Assembly (NCBI GenBank): GCA_030062745.1
Contig: CP099844.1
Coordinates: forward strand, 2,323,481 to 2,387,480
DNA length: 64,000 bases
From: Capitulum mitella
Taxonomy: Eukaryota > Arthropoda > Thecostraca > Pollicipedomorpha > Pollicipedidae
Direction: 5' to 3'
Shown here: piece after piece, positions 53,276 to 64,000 of the stretch
Position numbering within the stretch: the first letter of the stretch is position 1
Layout of the letters: each line of letters starts with the position of its first letter
Notes under the pieces: model-generated
The model's database searches: none
What the model saw: only the letters and a program-made list of their open reading frames with translations
Told to the model about the DNA's origin: nothing
Translations under genes and position numbers: made by a program

Positions 53276-54357
53276 TGTTATTCCTTCCATTCCTGATGTG
53301 GCAAAGCTTAACCACTTCCCCAAGAGAGAATGTCTTGAGTGTCCCTTTTTGCTTTCCTGAATCTGTCCGTGTCGTCACGGAATGTAAAAAACGTGTCATG
53401 ATGCCTACGTGGTTGTCAAAACAACGAATAAAGGACATAAAGAGTGCAGTTTCCAAGACTGCGAAAAATGGCCGAGCGTGCCTCCAGGTAACGCCTCCTT
53501 TGCCCGCTTTTCAGAAGACTACAAACCGAATTTTTCGCATCATGTGTAAAGACAATCAGGAAAAATCGCCAGGTTTCATGATTCTTTCTCAAACCGCCAT
53601 GCAAAAAATCTCAGGAGGGCTTATGAAACTCCCTGCCTGTGAGAAAGTTAGGTCCCGAATTCAACACTCGCTTCTTTTGCAGTGTGTCCCAGAGAGGAAT
53701 TATTAGGACGCTTAGTTGTCCTTTTTAGGGAAAAGACAAATTGTTCATTAACACAGAAATGCACATGTCATGCCTATTTTGGGCGTTCCTTACGTAGATA
53801 TGTTTTCCGTGAAAGTTCAATTTTGAGAGGTTATTTCAATGTTTCTATTTTCAAACGCTTGATGAGACACTCAGGAAAGCCTTTTAAACAGTTTAGTACT
53901 CCTATATTGAACAATGCGTGACACGCCAGCATTGCTTACGTACGTATAATTGTTTTCCACTGTATGCGTCCCACAGCGATGTATGTATTGCATCCTCATC
54001 AACATCAGCGATTTTGGATCAGTCTGGATTTAATAACAATAACCAAGTGTAGGGAGCACGGCGCAGCAAATTTTAGTGAGATACACATCTTTCTCGTCAG
54101 ATACAGATGAGAACTCGTACACTTCATCGTTTATCCAAATGACAGATTTTGAACAGAATGCAGAAATCGAAAGAGGGATGGCATCTGGCGCATGTTCTGG
54201 TCATAATTCTCTGCACTTGTCTTATAAATAAGCCTACTCCATTCTGGGTTTCCCTGTCACGAGGGTTTTGGTGCTTACCTGTTATGAGCCTTAAGAAATA
54301 TGTTTTGCGTTTTGAATGAAAACTCTGATTTTGACGTATTTTGACGTATTCCGACGC
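53276..54357. other. No gene identified
   Basis: A 143-codon plus frame (53275-53706) overlaps a minus frame and the palindrome edge; no motif recognised. Otherwise featureless AT-rich sequence. Confidence 0.4.
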
Positions 54358-54594
54358 CTAACAACACTTTGGTGGACGAGGACAGCTTGGTGCCGGACGG
54401 AAAAACATGCTTAGGATTGTTAATAATATTCCAAAACAATTAAAGACGAAGTTAATCGTGCAGCACATTATTTTCAGTAGTTTGTCGTGGAGAAACCGAT
54501 GAAGGCAAAACAGCGTATCAAATAGCCAGTCTGGAAAAAGAACTAGTACGAAGATGAGAACTGTTACGTAGGCACAAACGGATGTGTCCTCCAT
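54358..54594 (-). CDS. Small two-helix membrane protein ORF (78 aa)
   Basis: Begins MEDTSVCAYVTVLIFVLVLF and continues PDWLFDTLFCLHRFLHDKLL, then INFVFNCFGILLTILSMFF and a short Pro/Cys tail. Two hydrophobic helices are separated by a loop with FP, Asp and His/Lys. The pattern VLVLFP...D.L...HDKLL...F.N...LTILS aligns by eye with the ORF at 58796 (VFGCFP...ADFL...LSDV...F.N...LILSLILF). ATG start, stop in frame. A short ORF like this can be chance; the resemblance to its neighbour is the main support. Confidence 0.35.
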   Translation of the reverse strand: MEDTSVCAYVTVLIFVLVLFPDWLFDTLFCLHRFLHDKLLKIMCCTINFVFNCFGILLTILSMFFRPAPSCPRPPKCC

Positions 54595-55249
54595 GACGGT
54601 AATTTGATAAAAGGCAAAGAAAAGACACTTGGATTTCTCGTAACTGTTTCGCCTCCGGGATAAAAGCTACGCATCTCAGTTTGAGCAGTTCATTTTTTTG
54701 TCGATCGCGTGCTGCACTCGTGCATTAAAATTCTCGCATTTCCATTTCATCCATAAGCAAAGTAATTTAGATTTGTAAAAGTGCGTGGAAAACATATTGG
54801 GAGTTTTCATCACCCACGGTGACTTGTAACTCAGTTTCGAGATCACTGGTCCTCTCGTCCAGAAAAAAGGAGTTCAAGTGGGACCTCGGCATTCGCATAC
54901 GTAGCACGTGGTTTAGCTGGCAATTGGCCAATAAAGCGTCATTCTTACTGCCACGTGATCGGGTCGTATCTTTTAACTATACTCTCAATTCCTGACACAA
55001 AATTCAGCAATTACCTGGAATTCCGCGATCTGATATGGGGTTAAAAATCCATGCAACATGTACTCAGGTATAGCCCCAATTCCAAATATCGCCATAGCAA
55101 ATAACTCGGATCAAAAATGCTTTGCATAGTACTTCATTATGAATGAGGGTTTCATGACTTGCCGCGCGCCGTAAAAGGTCTGAAAGTCCAGGATTCCATA
55201 TCCTCAGAACGCCCAGGATCTCCAGCTATGTCCTTATAACAGTTAAGAC
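54595..55249. other. No gene identified
   Basis: No open frame of note and no repeat recognised between the membrane ORF and the minisatellite. Confidence 0.4.
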
Positions 55250-56740
55250 GCAGTGACCGCACCACGGGTGAAAGGGATGGGAGACAGAGATGCCAGGAGG
55301 AGTTCTAGGCTTCAGGATCTCCCTGACTTGGGGACCACCCAAACTTTTGGGGCCTCCTGTGGCGCTTCAGGGGCCTTCTGTGGCGCTCCGGGGGTCCATA
55401 ACGGCGCTCGGTGGGATGTCCTGTTGTATTTGGAAGAACCTCACAGAGTATGCGATGGACCTTTATGGGGGCTCAGAGCCCCCAGTGACTCCAAGAAGGG
55501 CCTCCTGTTGCGTTGGGGGGGGGGCCTTCTGAGGCCATCGGGAGTTGGGAACCTCCTGTGGTGCTACGGCGCCACTTTGTTATGTTGGGTGCTGTCTTGT
55601 GGTGTTCACAGTAACCTCTTAGAACATGTGCTGACCTGCAGCGGGACTCAGGGGCCTTCAGTAACGCGCAGATGAGCTCGTTTTGGCGTTCGAGGGTCTT
55701 CTTAAGACTACTGAGGGCTCTTTAACCATTCGTGGAGGAGGCGGCTGCCCGCTTTGCCATTCTCTCCCCTTGGGTACGCGACTGTTCGTATGGGGAAGGG
55801 CCTCCTCTTATGGGAAAGCCTCCTGGGGCCTCCTCTGACCATGAAAGGGCCTCTTCTGTTGATTAGGATCTTATTGCGAAAAAAGTCCCGGTATTGATAG
55901 CTCCTGAATTTGTGTTTGCGAGTCGGCGTGCTATGGTGGGCAGACGACGTCCTCTGTAGGTGAAGGGGCTTTGGTGATAAGGACGCCTCTCGTGGCCACG
56001 AGAAAGATCTTTTCTTTGGTAGTAAGGAGCCTTCTGTGGCGATAAGGGGCCTCCGTTGTGATGAGATGATTCTGCTTGTTGTTAGGGCTTTCGTTAAATG
56101 TGAAAGACACACCTGTAGCGGTAAGAGGGTCTCATGTTGTGGGGAGGGCGTGTGCTCTGGTGGTGAATGACGCCGTCTAATGGCGGGGTCTTCAGAGACG
56201 ACGAAGGGTCTTCATTAGGCGACGTGTGTCTTGTATAGCGATATGAGGCCTCCTATAGTGGAGAAGGGGGCACCTTTGGTGGTGAGGGGCCCCCTGATGC
56301 TTTAAAAGGGTCTTCTGCGAGGGACAGAATGACTCCTCTGGGGTCAAGTTGCCTTCTGTGTCGATAAGGAGCCTCCCGTGGTGCTCAGTGGACCTCTGGT
56401 GGCGGTCAGGGGACTTCCTGTGTCAGCTGAGGCCTCCCATGACTTCGAGGGGTTCCCTGTAGTGAGAGGAGCCTCCTGTAGCGATGTAGAAAGGCCTCCC
56501 CGGATATCAAGGAGCCTGCTGTGGCGGTGAAAGGGTCGTGTGGCGATAAGTAGCGGGAAGGGCCTCTCGTGAAGGGGAGGGGAACCTCTAGCGGCGAGTA
56601 GGCCTCCTGGCACAATAAGAGGACGTCCCATGCTAAACAAGGGCTTGATAATGCTTAGAGTGGCGCTGAGGAGCATCCCATTGCATACCTTTGAATGAAG
56701 CGCCTTCGGGGCAAAAAGTGTAGGGGGCAGGGGGAAGAAA
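55250..56740. repeat. 1.5-kb degenerate minisatellite (~30-bp period)
   Basis: Roughly 50 units around GGCCTCCTGTGGYGATAAGG with many variants (GGGGCCTTCTGTGGCGATAA, GAGCCTCCTGTAGCGATG). Frames of 130-140 codons on both strands arise from the repeat and have no family motif. Consensus and strand bias differ from the array at 27990, but period and GC content are similar. Confidence 0.85.
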
Positions 56741-57640
56741 AACACTGCCGTCCCCGCCCATAAAGAGCTGGAGACGGGTCCCCACCCCCTGACTGACGGC
56801 CCCTATTCAGACGTCATATTCTAAGCCGACTTGGTTGCAAAATAATTAATGAATTACAGAGTCATAACAAGCGCGAAATTCACGCTACAAGTTATGACTT
56901 ATCATTACATCATAAGAACTAAACAGTAACGAAGTTCATTGCCACGTCGCACTTAGTCTTATGTGAGTTTTTTTGCCGACTGACCTGGCGTTGAATCATT
57001 GACTGTTCGCGCAAAGCCTGCTGTGTCCTTAAACAAGGCACGATGGTTATCATGAATGAATGGTATCGCGATGCCATGCATTCAATACCATGCGAAAATC
57101 TAACTTGTTCTTCAACTCGGTTCTAGTCATTCAATCCAGTCAGACAGTCAACATCCCTTCTGTAGTCGGCTGGTCCGTAATATCTGCCGCAAATTCGGAC
57201 AGAATGGAAGAACAGCAAGTTAGAACGATTGGTTTCGGGACAAGCCAGTGGAATGTGGGATTTAAAAAACGAAAAAAAACGCATTTCATTTCGGGAGAAC
57301 TACTGATTAACGAAACATCTTGCAGCTAATATTTTCTTGCTTCGACAGCTTCTGACACGATTTGAACCGTCTTCCCATATTTTGCTTAAATGCAAAATGC
57401 AAGAATGGCCGGACATGACTTGGTTTCAGAGCTGTACAAAAAGGCATAAAAAATATATCCAAAACTGTCGCTGAAAGGTTCGCGAATTTAGCATATTCGT
57501 ATTTCAGGTAGGTCTGAAAACCTCAGACTCATTGAGAACCACCGAGGTGCGCGGGTTAACGGGATCTTATTTTCCCGTCACGATTCCCTTCCTGAAAGTT
57601 AAATGCTGTAATGAGAGTGGCTAATTTATCAGCTCGAATG
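56741..57640. other. No gene identified
   Basis: An 89-codon plus frame at 57060-57329 is open without a known motif. GTTATGACTTATCATTACATC-like AT-rich sequence otherwise. Confidence 0.4.
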
Positions 57641-57652
57641 CTTACGCTTTCG

Positions 57653-57848
57653 TACCCGGCTTTATGAGGTCACATGTCATAATCCAGTTGTCATAAAGCG
57701 GATTTCTCTTGAAATCCATGGTAAGGACCGATTTCGTCCCGTCGACGTCTACCAAACTACGAAGCCGATTTCGGCTAAGGCTTAAACAACAGCTTATGAC
57801 TGATAGCTGGAACGATAAGCATGTAAGCAAAAGTTTTATTCCAAACAT
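57653..57848 (-). CDS. Possible first exon with signal peptide
   Basis: The minus-strand ATG at 57848 gives MFGIKLLLTCLSFQLSVISC then CLSLSRNRLRSLVDVDGTKS, a hydrophobic leader with a plausible small-residue cleavage region, followed by LTMDFKRNPLYDNWIMTCDL. Near the end the sequence is AAAGC/GTAAGC, a good splice donor, so this could be a first coding exon of a secreted protein. I cannot identify the next exon or the family. If it is not spliced, the frame stops three codons later at 57642. Confidence 0.3.
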
Positions 57849-58795
57849 CAGTGGCGATCTCAGGACAGGAAAATTAGGTTAAATCACCAATTTTTGTCCG
57901 ATGACGTGCGTCTCAACGTAAAGCGCCAAATGACCACGGTGACTGACGATGATATGTTGATGACGGTATTTTCTGAATGGCAAGACTCAGGGCTATCGAT
58001 TGGTGGTAGACCGGTTCAGAGCCGACGGTTAGATCCTGAGATAACAGGAGGTACCCTTTTTGAACCCAGGTGGTCGCGGGTATAAAAACACGCCAGTCGG
58101 TGCCGGGTTAAAGTTTGTGCAATTTGATGCAGTCAAGTGGATCAGGGAGTCTGAAGACGTGTGCCACTGCCGCATGGTGACAACACAACACGAGCATTTA
58201 TGGCCTTTGAATGCAGTTTTGAATGTCACCAATGCCGATTTAGACTCAACCAGGGCAGCTGCCCCAGCGGGCTTTAAAGTGCTAAGTTGCATAGAAAAGT
58301 AGAATGTTGCCATGTCATACATTATGTGTGCCAACGATATTTTTGTTGTAAAAAATGAAAATCTGTCATCAGGCCAAATAAAGTGGCCCGGGACCCAGAA
58401 AAATTGCATAAGAGGGACGTAGTGTCCGGTAGCATCTCGGGTCATCGTCATTCATTTCCACAACATGACACTTGCGAGTATTATGAGCAGCATGGCAGTG
58501 GTTATGGTCTTTGACTGCTCTTTTACGTTGGGTCTGTTAAAATATACATTATGGGTTGTACAATGCTACTGAATGTTGCGTTTTCCTCGTTTCATGAAAT
58601 TATCAATGCAGTCTTTTTACGTTTTAGCCGTAAATCTGATTATGTGATTGCATGATTCTGATTATCTGACTGCAGAGAACCAAACATGCAACGCTGTCCT
58701 TCCATTTGTGTTTATGCACCCAAACTCACCTGCTCTTGACTGAATACCGATGTTTCTCCTGCGTTAAAATACGAATTTTCCAGCATCCGCTACGG

Positions 58796-59206
58796 CTACT
58801 TGGAGACATTTCGAGAAACTGAAACTGATACAGTTCGAGGCACGATTGACATAGCTCTTGAGATTCGTCTACCAACTCTGCCAGACAAAGTGGCTGGTTC
58901 TTCCTCCAGTACATGAACTGTGTAAGCTTCCCTCCATTGATCAATCTTGCCTTGTACCGGAGAGAAGTCAATCATGAAGAGTATCAACGACAAAATTAGC
59001 ACCAAAAACGTAGCGATATTAAGAAATCCTTTAACAAACGTATTTGTGACGGACCTACTGACATCAGAGAGATATGACACCACCAGCATCAGGAAGTCCG
59101 CTCCCAACGTTGGGAAACAACCAAAAACCAAAAAGACTGCTAATACAACCCAATATGGGTAGTTGTTTTCATTGAAAATGAATTGAAAGTCGTCGTTAAA
59201 AGACAT
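58796..59206 (-). CDS. Two-helix membrane protein ORF (136 aa)
   Basis: Starts at an ATG with G at -3 (MSFNDDFQFIFNENNYPYWV), with an in-frame TAA 12 codons upstream, so it is a complete single-exon ORF. It has a first long hydrophobic segment (VLAVFLVFGCFPTLGADFLM), a second (FLNIATFLVLILSLILFMID), then KIDQWREAYTVHVLEEEPAT and a Ser/Arg-rich tail (RRISRAMSIVPRTVSVSVSR) that would face the cytosol. Residue usage is convincing for a real membrane protein. It resembles the ORF at 54358. The family is unknown to me, and the Arg/Ser tail could be a phosphorylation or trafficking region. Confidence 0.5.
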   Translation of the reverse strand: MSFNDDFQFIFNENNYPYWVVLAVFLVFGCFPTLGADFLMLVVSYLSDVSRSVTNTFVKGFLNIATFLVLILSLILFMIDFSPVQGKIDQWREAYTVHVLEEEPATLSGRVGRRISRAMSIVPRTVSVSVSRNVSK

Positions 59207-60821
59207 CACCAGGTTAACTCGTTTGTACACAAAATGCTTTTAAGACCAACAACAACGAAACGTATTTAATATGATTTTCATCTTATGTCCTTAAACTGTC
59301 TAATTTGTATGCCTACAAATAAAACGCCAAATCTCGCCCCGTCAAGCGCGCGTGATGTTTATCGCACCAGTCCTCGCAGGCGAGACGGGCGCGATGGTGG
59401 TCTTGATTGGGTTGGTAAAAATCCCGTGCTTTGTGCTTTTTCCAAATCCATTTGCCCATTTTGCTAAAACAGTAAAAAGAAATCGTTGTTAATAACGTAA
59501 AGGGAGCATGTGTTTATCATATATATCCAGAGAGACAATATTTAGGTATAATCATCCGCAAATGGTTTTCAGAACCTGAAATGCTATTTATTTTGCGTTT
59601 CAGTATGTTTGTGCGAAGTTTTCTGAAGGTGTCTTTAAATGTTGTTTCTGGTCTAATCACAAATAGTACCAAACAATTCTCAAGTATCATAACTGCACTC
59701 ATTTTTATTGCGATGTGAGCCGTAGCAAGCATCCTAACTTACCGCATAGTTCCGACTACGTTTATGGCATAGTCCAAATTTGTGTAGAAAGAAATATCAC
59801 ATCTCATCTACCTGCCTCGTTTTAACTTCCATTGTTTAGCTTCTCCAACGCAGAACACCTGATTCCCTGTCGTGTGGCTTACTATCTCTGTGATTCCACA
59901 TAGGTGCTTTTCCAAGGTTTGCAGATTGTAAGTTTGCTATTCTGAACTGGCGCTTGTGTGAAGCATGTGTATATGCGTCTGTCTCCTAGCTTTTTTCCGC
60001 CGCTTTGACCCGGGATTCAGAGTAGCCTCAATGACTCCGGTCATATCTAGGGGAGAATCCCATGAAATACAATATATAAGTAAATTAGAGGAGGACCCCG
60101 ATTTTGGTCTAAAATTCTATCTTTCCTTCCTTTCTTACTGGAACCGATTGAAGGTTAGTTCCTAAACAGAAGCTCCTCTAGCAGATCTGCAGATCTTGAC
60201 TGCGGAGACATGCCGTCGCACCCTTCTCCCCTCCCCGTCGGCGACGACCGCCTCCGCGGAGTTGGTAGTTGTCCCGCTCCGTCAATTTGTTTTCGCAGAC
60301 TGCCAGTAAACTTTTACGGCAGGACACCGAAATTTACGGCATATGACATGACGGCGGGTTATCGGAATGTTCGAGGCCACGGAATGTTCGAGACCATCAG
60401 GATTTTTTTTTATGAAATAGCTTCTTTCATCTGACCAAAGCCGAAGATCTCGGTCATTTTTTGACTCTGTGACCTTGTGACTTCGTTATAGCCGTGACCT
60501 TTCAAAATTGACATGGTTTGAAAATTTATGTTTTCCACGGAAAGATGTCTAACACATTGCTTGAGTGATGGCACGAAACTTCCTTTGTACATTCGACTCT
60601 TTGACGTGCCACCAGGGTCAACAGCGAGGTCATGACACAGCCATTAAATATTGCTGGTGTGGGTGACGTGCAACATAACCTATATGGACATCATATGAAA
60701 GTTCGTTGCCAGTTCATTACGTTGATGATGTTTTGGAGCATGCAAGAGGTCACGTGTCAGTCAGTGACCTGACCTTGAGCAGCGGTTATAGGTGGAACTT
60801 TGCAACTAGTCGATATTTATA
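59207..60821. other. No gene identified
   Basis: Short frames only. A GC-rich patch at 60205-60290 (CTCCCCTCCCCGTCGGCGAC) and TGACCTTGTGACTTCG-type half-site clusters at 60465-60500 are the only features. Nothing resembles a known transposon. Confidence 0.4.
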
Positions 60822-61058
60822 TTATTTTAAAGGCTCTTTTGAGAAGAAAATGGTAAGTGCATAGTCAAGTAGTTCATAGGTTTTGTAAAAGAGATACAAA
60901 AATACGAGTAGCATTAGGTGTTCCAGCACCATGGCCTTGTTGGTACACCTAATGCTATAGCTCTGCAGCCGGAAACATTTGACACCGGTTGCCCACCTGC
61001 GTATCCTGGTACAGATGGCCGTCGTCTGGTATAGGTGCGCCGAAACCGCGTCGAGCAA
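60822..61058 (-). CDS. Small hydrophobic ORF, possible relative of the membrane ORFs
   Basis: The downstream half reads MVLEHLMLLVFLYLFYKTYE then LLDYALTIFFSKEPLK and stops. From its internal Met this is a single hydrophobic helix with an acidic/aromatic continuation, comparable only to the first half of the ORFs at 54358 and 58796. The N-terminal part overlaps a hairpin and another minus frame. It could be a truncated relative or chance. Confidence 0.2.
   Translation of the reverse strand: MLDAVSAHLYQTTAICTRIRRWATGVKCFRLQSYSIRCTNKAMVLEHLMLLVFLYLFYKTYELLDYALTIFFSKEPLK
60909..60957. repeat. Perfect 13-bp hairpin
   Basis: TAGCATTAGGTGT at 60909-60921 and its exact complement ACACCTAATGCTA at 60945-60957, with a 23-nt loop. 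No adjacent U-run or gene end explains it. Confidence 0.85.
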
Positions 61059-63679
61059 TTACATTCATTCCACACCCGGCACGGTTGCTGAGAGCAGATA
61101 TCCCAGGACCTTTTTTGCAACCATTTTTTTGGAAGATCGAAAAATGCGTTCTGGATCTTCACAGGAAGGTCCTACGTGGACAATATCTGTCATGCGCCGG
61201 GTCCCGGTCGTTCAGACTAGCACAGCGCCTTATCAGCAGCCGTCACCCTTTTCAACATTTCAATCCGTTTTTAACCGCGCGTATGAAACGTGTATTTAGG
61301 TCAACAGAAGATGTACTCTAAGACGAGTTCTCATGGCAGTAGAAGAAGAGATTTAATCTCTGATGAAGGAATTTCTCAGAGTTTCGTCCGTAGCTTGTGT
61401 GGTATTATTTACACGGCGTAAATAATAACACAAAAGACGAGGACGATAGTTCGGAAAATTCCTACATCCTTAGTACTAGCACCTCGTCTTAATTATTCCG
61501 CAGAAATCTAGACATAATTTTGTTCACATTTATCACGAGAAGGATTTCAGACGTGGCGAAAATGCATCCGTCGGCGTTGGTGGGTCTGTCAAATGAGCAG
61601 TACGACGTATAACTTCAGCGGCCGGTGGAAAACGAAATACGTCCAGACGCCTTCTGTGGTTATTGTGGACCAACTCTTAGTGCGAAGAAGAAGCGGCCTC
61701 AAAAATATCTGCGGCTTGTGAAAGGCACCAAAACGTTTAACCACTTTGTACCGGTGGATGACTACAGCTTAGCGATATACGACTTATCGACATATGCGAG
61801 TCACTCTGTGCACCATGAATGCAACTGACGCCATATGTCTGTAGGTATGTTTCAGCTACAGGTTATTATTTAATTATATGTATTACGGCTACAGGTGCTT
61901 GCGAATCTCCCACGAATAGTTACGCGCCTAATATATGCAAATACTTCCTGCGTTTGGGTATTAATTGCAATTTATTGTATCATGCGTGCCAACTGAAATA
62001 ACTAAAAGAAATATCTGAAGTTATCTGAAGGAACAGCTGTAGAGGGAACATACTATCAACACATATTGTACAGCTGACTGTGAGAATACAACACTCCAAG
62101 TACTCACATGGACCTACAAACAATATATACCACACATCACCCGCACTGCCAGCCTGCATTGTAATACTTACAGATGTGGGTTGTGTATTTACGTTGTCCG
62201 CTGCACGTTTGTGACATCTGGATCCCCCGATTCTGTGCTCATCAATTTCTTCTCAGAACGGCCTTTAACATGATACAAATATCGACTAGCTGCAACGTTT
62301 CACCTATTGCCACTGCTCAAGGTCAGATCACTGACTGACACGTGACCTGCGTGACTTTTCACGTGCTCAAAGCAGCACCTGGGCAAGGAATGGAGTGGGC
62401 AAGGAACTTTCGTATGATACCCACATCGGTTACGTTGCACGTCATTCACAACAACCATATTTGAAGGCCGTATCATGGCACCATTGTTGACTTCGGTCAT
62501 ACGTCACATAGACGGATTTACAAAGAAAGTTTTATGTCATCACTTAGGCAATGTGTTGACATAATCCCCTGACAAATATAAATTTTCGAAGCATAGCAAT
62601 TTTGAAAGTCACGGCTATAGAAAAGGTCCTGGGGTCATGAAGTCAAAAATTGTCCAGGACTGATCATTTGTATTTTTATTGGATGCAGCAGATTCATGTG
62701 CTTTCAAACAGTATCCAGTTTCGGTCAGATGAAAGAAACGATTACAGCTGCGAAAATTATTTTATGGTTCAACTTTGCAAATGGCCTGGGACATTCCATG
62801 ACCTACGTCTTGTGACCCATGTGATCCAGAAACCGAAAATTGCATGGATGTGATATGGGATACAGATAACTTTGTGTGCCAAATTTGATCCCAGTTGGAG
62901 GAGTCATGGTGAACAGTTCGAGGCCTACCTTGGGCACCTTGGTGATTTGCCCTAGAATACCCCGTTTATGGGATCTTTGATCTCAGGATGTGAAATGAAG
63001 ACCTCGCTGAACTGATCTGATTTTTTGCATCTTTATATTCAAAACAATAGTATTCACATAAAGATAGGTAATGGATGACCTGAGATAGAGTTGTATTTTG
63101 GTTCACCCCAGGGCTTTACTGACAGCTTTACAGAGACATGTATCTCTGACATAGAGAACTAGCTGCTGCAGGACCGTGCAGTGCACGAGACAAAGTGGTA
63201 CACACCGTGATTAATTATGTTTGCTCCACTTCTGTCTCATTGCCTTTGGCACAAAGAATGTTTGTTAGAAAGCATATTTATCATAAAATGACCACAGCTT
63301 GGTTGCTGGACGATGCAAGATTAGCGATGCAGTTGCGCAGCACAACTTTTAGAGAAGGTGTCATATAACTTGCGTTCTCCCGCGAAGAATATTTCGTATC
63401 AGGTAAGACTATTGCGTTTTGCAGGACTACCCGCAACGCTTTGTTACCTCAGAGTTCTCATTTTGCAACATGTTTGTGTGTAATAACCTGCAGTCTATGA
63501 AAAACGTTTGAACCAAGACTTCAAGGAATGTTGCATCGGACATTATTGAATGTGTAGCATCAATATAAAGGATTTCAAGTTATTTGACAGTATCTGTTCC
63601 CATAGTGTGACGCTGAACCCACAATATTTGCTCTGTCGAAAGGCACGAGAAATCGGCTTTTCCACTTGCTTGCGTCCTC
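61059..63679. other. No gene identified
   Basis: A complement-symmetric segment at 61349-61380 (CTCTGATGAAGGAATTTCTC then AGAGTTTCGTCC) and AATAATACCACACAA-like arms around 61390-61430 suggest a retroelement end. The frame at 61625 has DAFCGYCGPT, a lone CxxC. Frames are otherwise short. TGACCT/AGGTCA half-sites recur at 62590-62830. Confidence 0.4.
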
Positions 63680-64000
63680 TTATCAGTGAACAGGCAAGTA
63701 GGGCTACGCGGGGAGTTAGGTTCAAAGCGCACCGCCACTTCCGATTCCGAACAACGGCGTCGGGGGAGGGGAATTTTCGGTGTGAGCGGACTGACAAGGT
63801 GTGAAAGGGATGGAACCAATAGGGACGCGCCGGCTGCTTCAGTTAGGGGGAGGGAGTCCGCCACAGAAGACTGTTCATTATTTCATTGTCACGGCAGTCA
63901 GACTGTCTCGTTGTCTGTTGTCTCGTCTCGTCTGTCTCGCCGAGCTGTCACGCTGTCGTTCTCCCAAGCAGCTTAACTTCTGCAAGCGCTGTTGGACTCT
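63680..64000 (+). promoter_or_regulatory. GC-rich, CpG-containing edge; possible promoter/5' region of a next gene
   Basis: GC content rises abruptly, with an inverted CCAAT context (AACCAATAGGGACGCG near 63812), GGGGGAGGGAG and a run of TCTCG/TCTGT repeats (63905-63940). Overlapping open frames on both strands reflect composition. A CpG-island promoter leading into a gene to the right is possible; nothing proves it here. Confidence 0.3.

Noticed and set aside
55253-56745. Frames of 130-140 aa in the second minisatellite
   Set aside because: Periodic DNA with no conserved protein repeat; both strands are equally open.

Overview
The window is animal nuclear DNA, most likely from a marine invertebrate. 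Its one confidently recognised gene is split into short GC-rich exons with GT/AG junctions. The introns and flanks are AT-richer and packed with decayed LINE, Penelope-like and DNA-transposon remnants, AT dinucleotide microsatellites and minisatellites. I cannot fix the species; a lancelet, hemichordate or similar genome would fit the repeat content and the kilobase-scale introns. Nothing here looks prokaryotic.

The gene is type I mannose-6-phosphate isomerase (MPI) on the + strand. Five exons are visible at 26-167, 4338-4517, 14159-14326, 14523-14728 and 31110-31316, and all reading-frame phases agree across the four introns. The first coding exons lie upstream of the window. Both family signatures are present, as are the visible metal-ligand positions (Glu in NHKPE and His in PHAY). 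Introns 1, 2 and 4 are about 4.2, 9.6 and 16.4 kb; intron 3 is 196 bp. A 30-bp-period minisatellite runs directly into the acceptor of the second visible exon.

Intron 2 holds Penelope-like element pieces in both orientations (a YVDD reverse transcriptase fragment and two GIY-YIG fragments), a 1.3-kb imperfect palindrome, and two copies of a 1.2-kb TTAA-type element (family B). One B copy splits a GIY-YIG reading frame. Intron 4 holds an L1-type ORF2 split by a 1.5-kb inverted-repeat insertion, two short hAT-like elements with 8-bp target duplications, two copies of a second TTAA-type element (family A), and a 2-kb minisatellite.

Downstream of MPI (31.3-64 kb) there is no gene I can name. There is a minus-strand LINE reverse transcriptase remnant, a 2.2-kb long-TIR element whose empty site can be read from a related repeat at 38 kb, two more full family A copies, a diverged family B copy, and a 2.75-kb palindrome with two divergent copies of one unknown repeat-borne ORF. 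A second minisatellite follows, then three small minus-strand ORFs predicted to encode two-helix membrane proteins, two of which resemble each other. The last 300 bp are GC-rich and could be the start of another gene.

The main biology is therefore an MPI locus swollen by nested transposons. The least explained items are the two TTAA families with G-run/C-run hairpins at both ends and nuclear-receptor-like DR1 sites, the three large inverted duplications, the splice-acceptor minisatellite and the possible small membrane-protein family. All calls come from reading the sequence; no database search was run.
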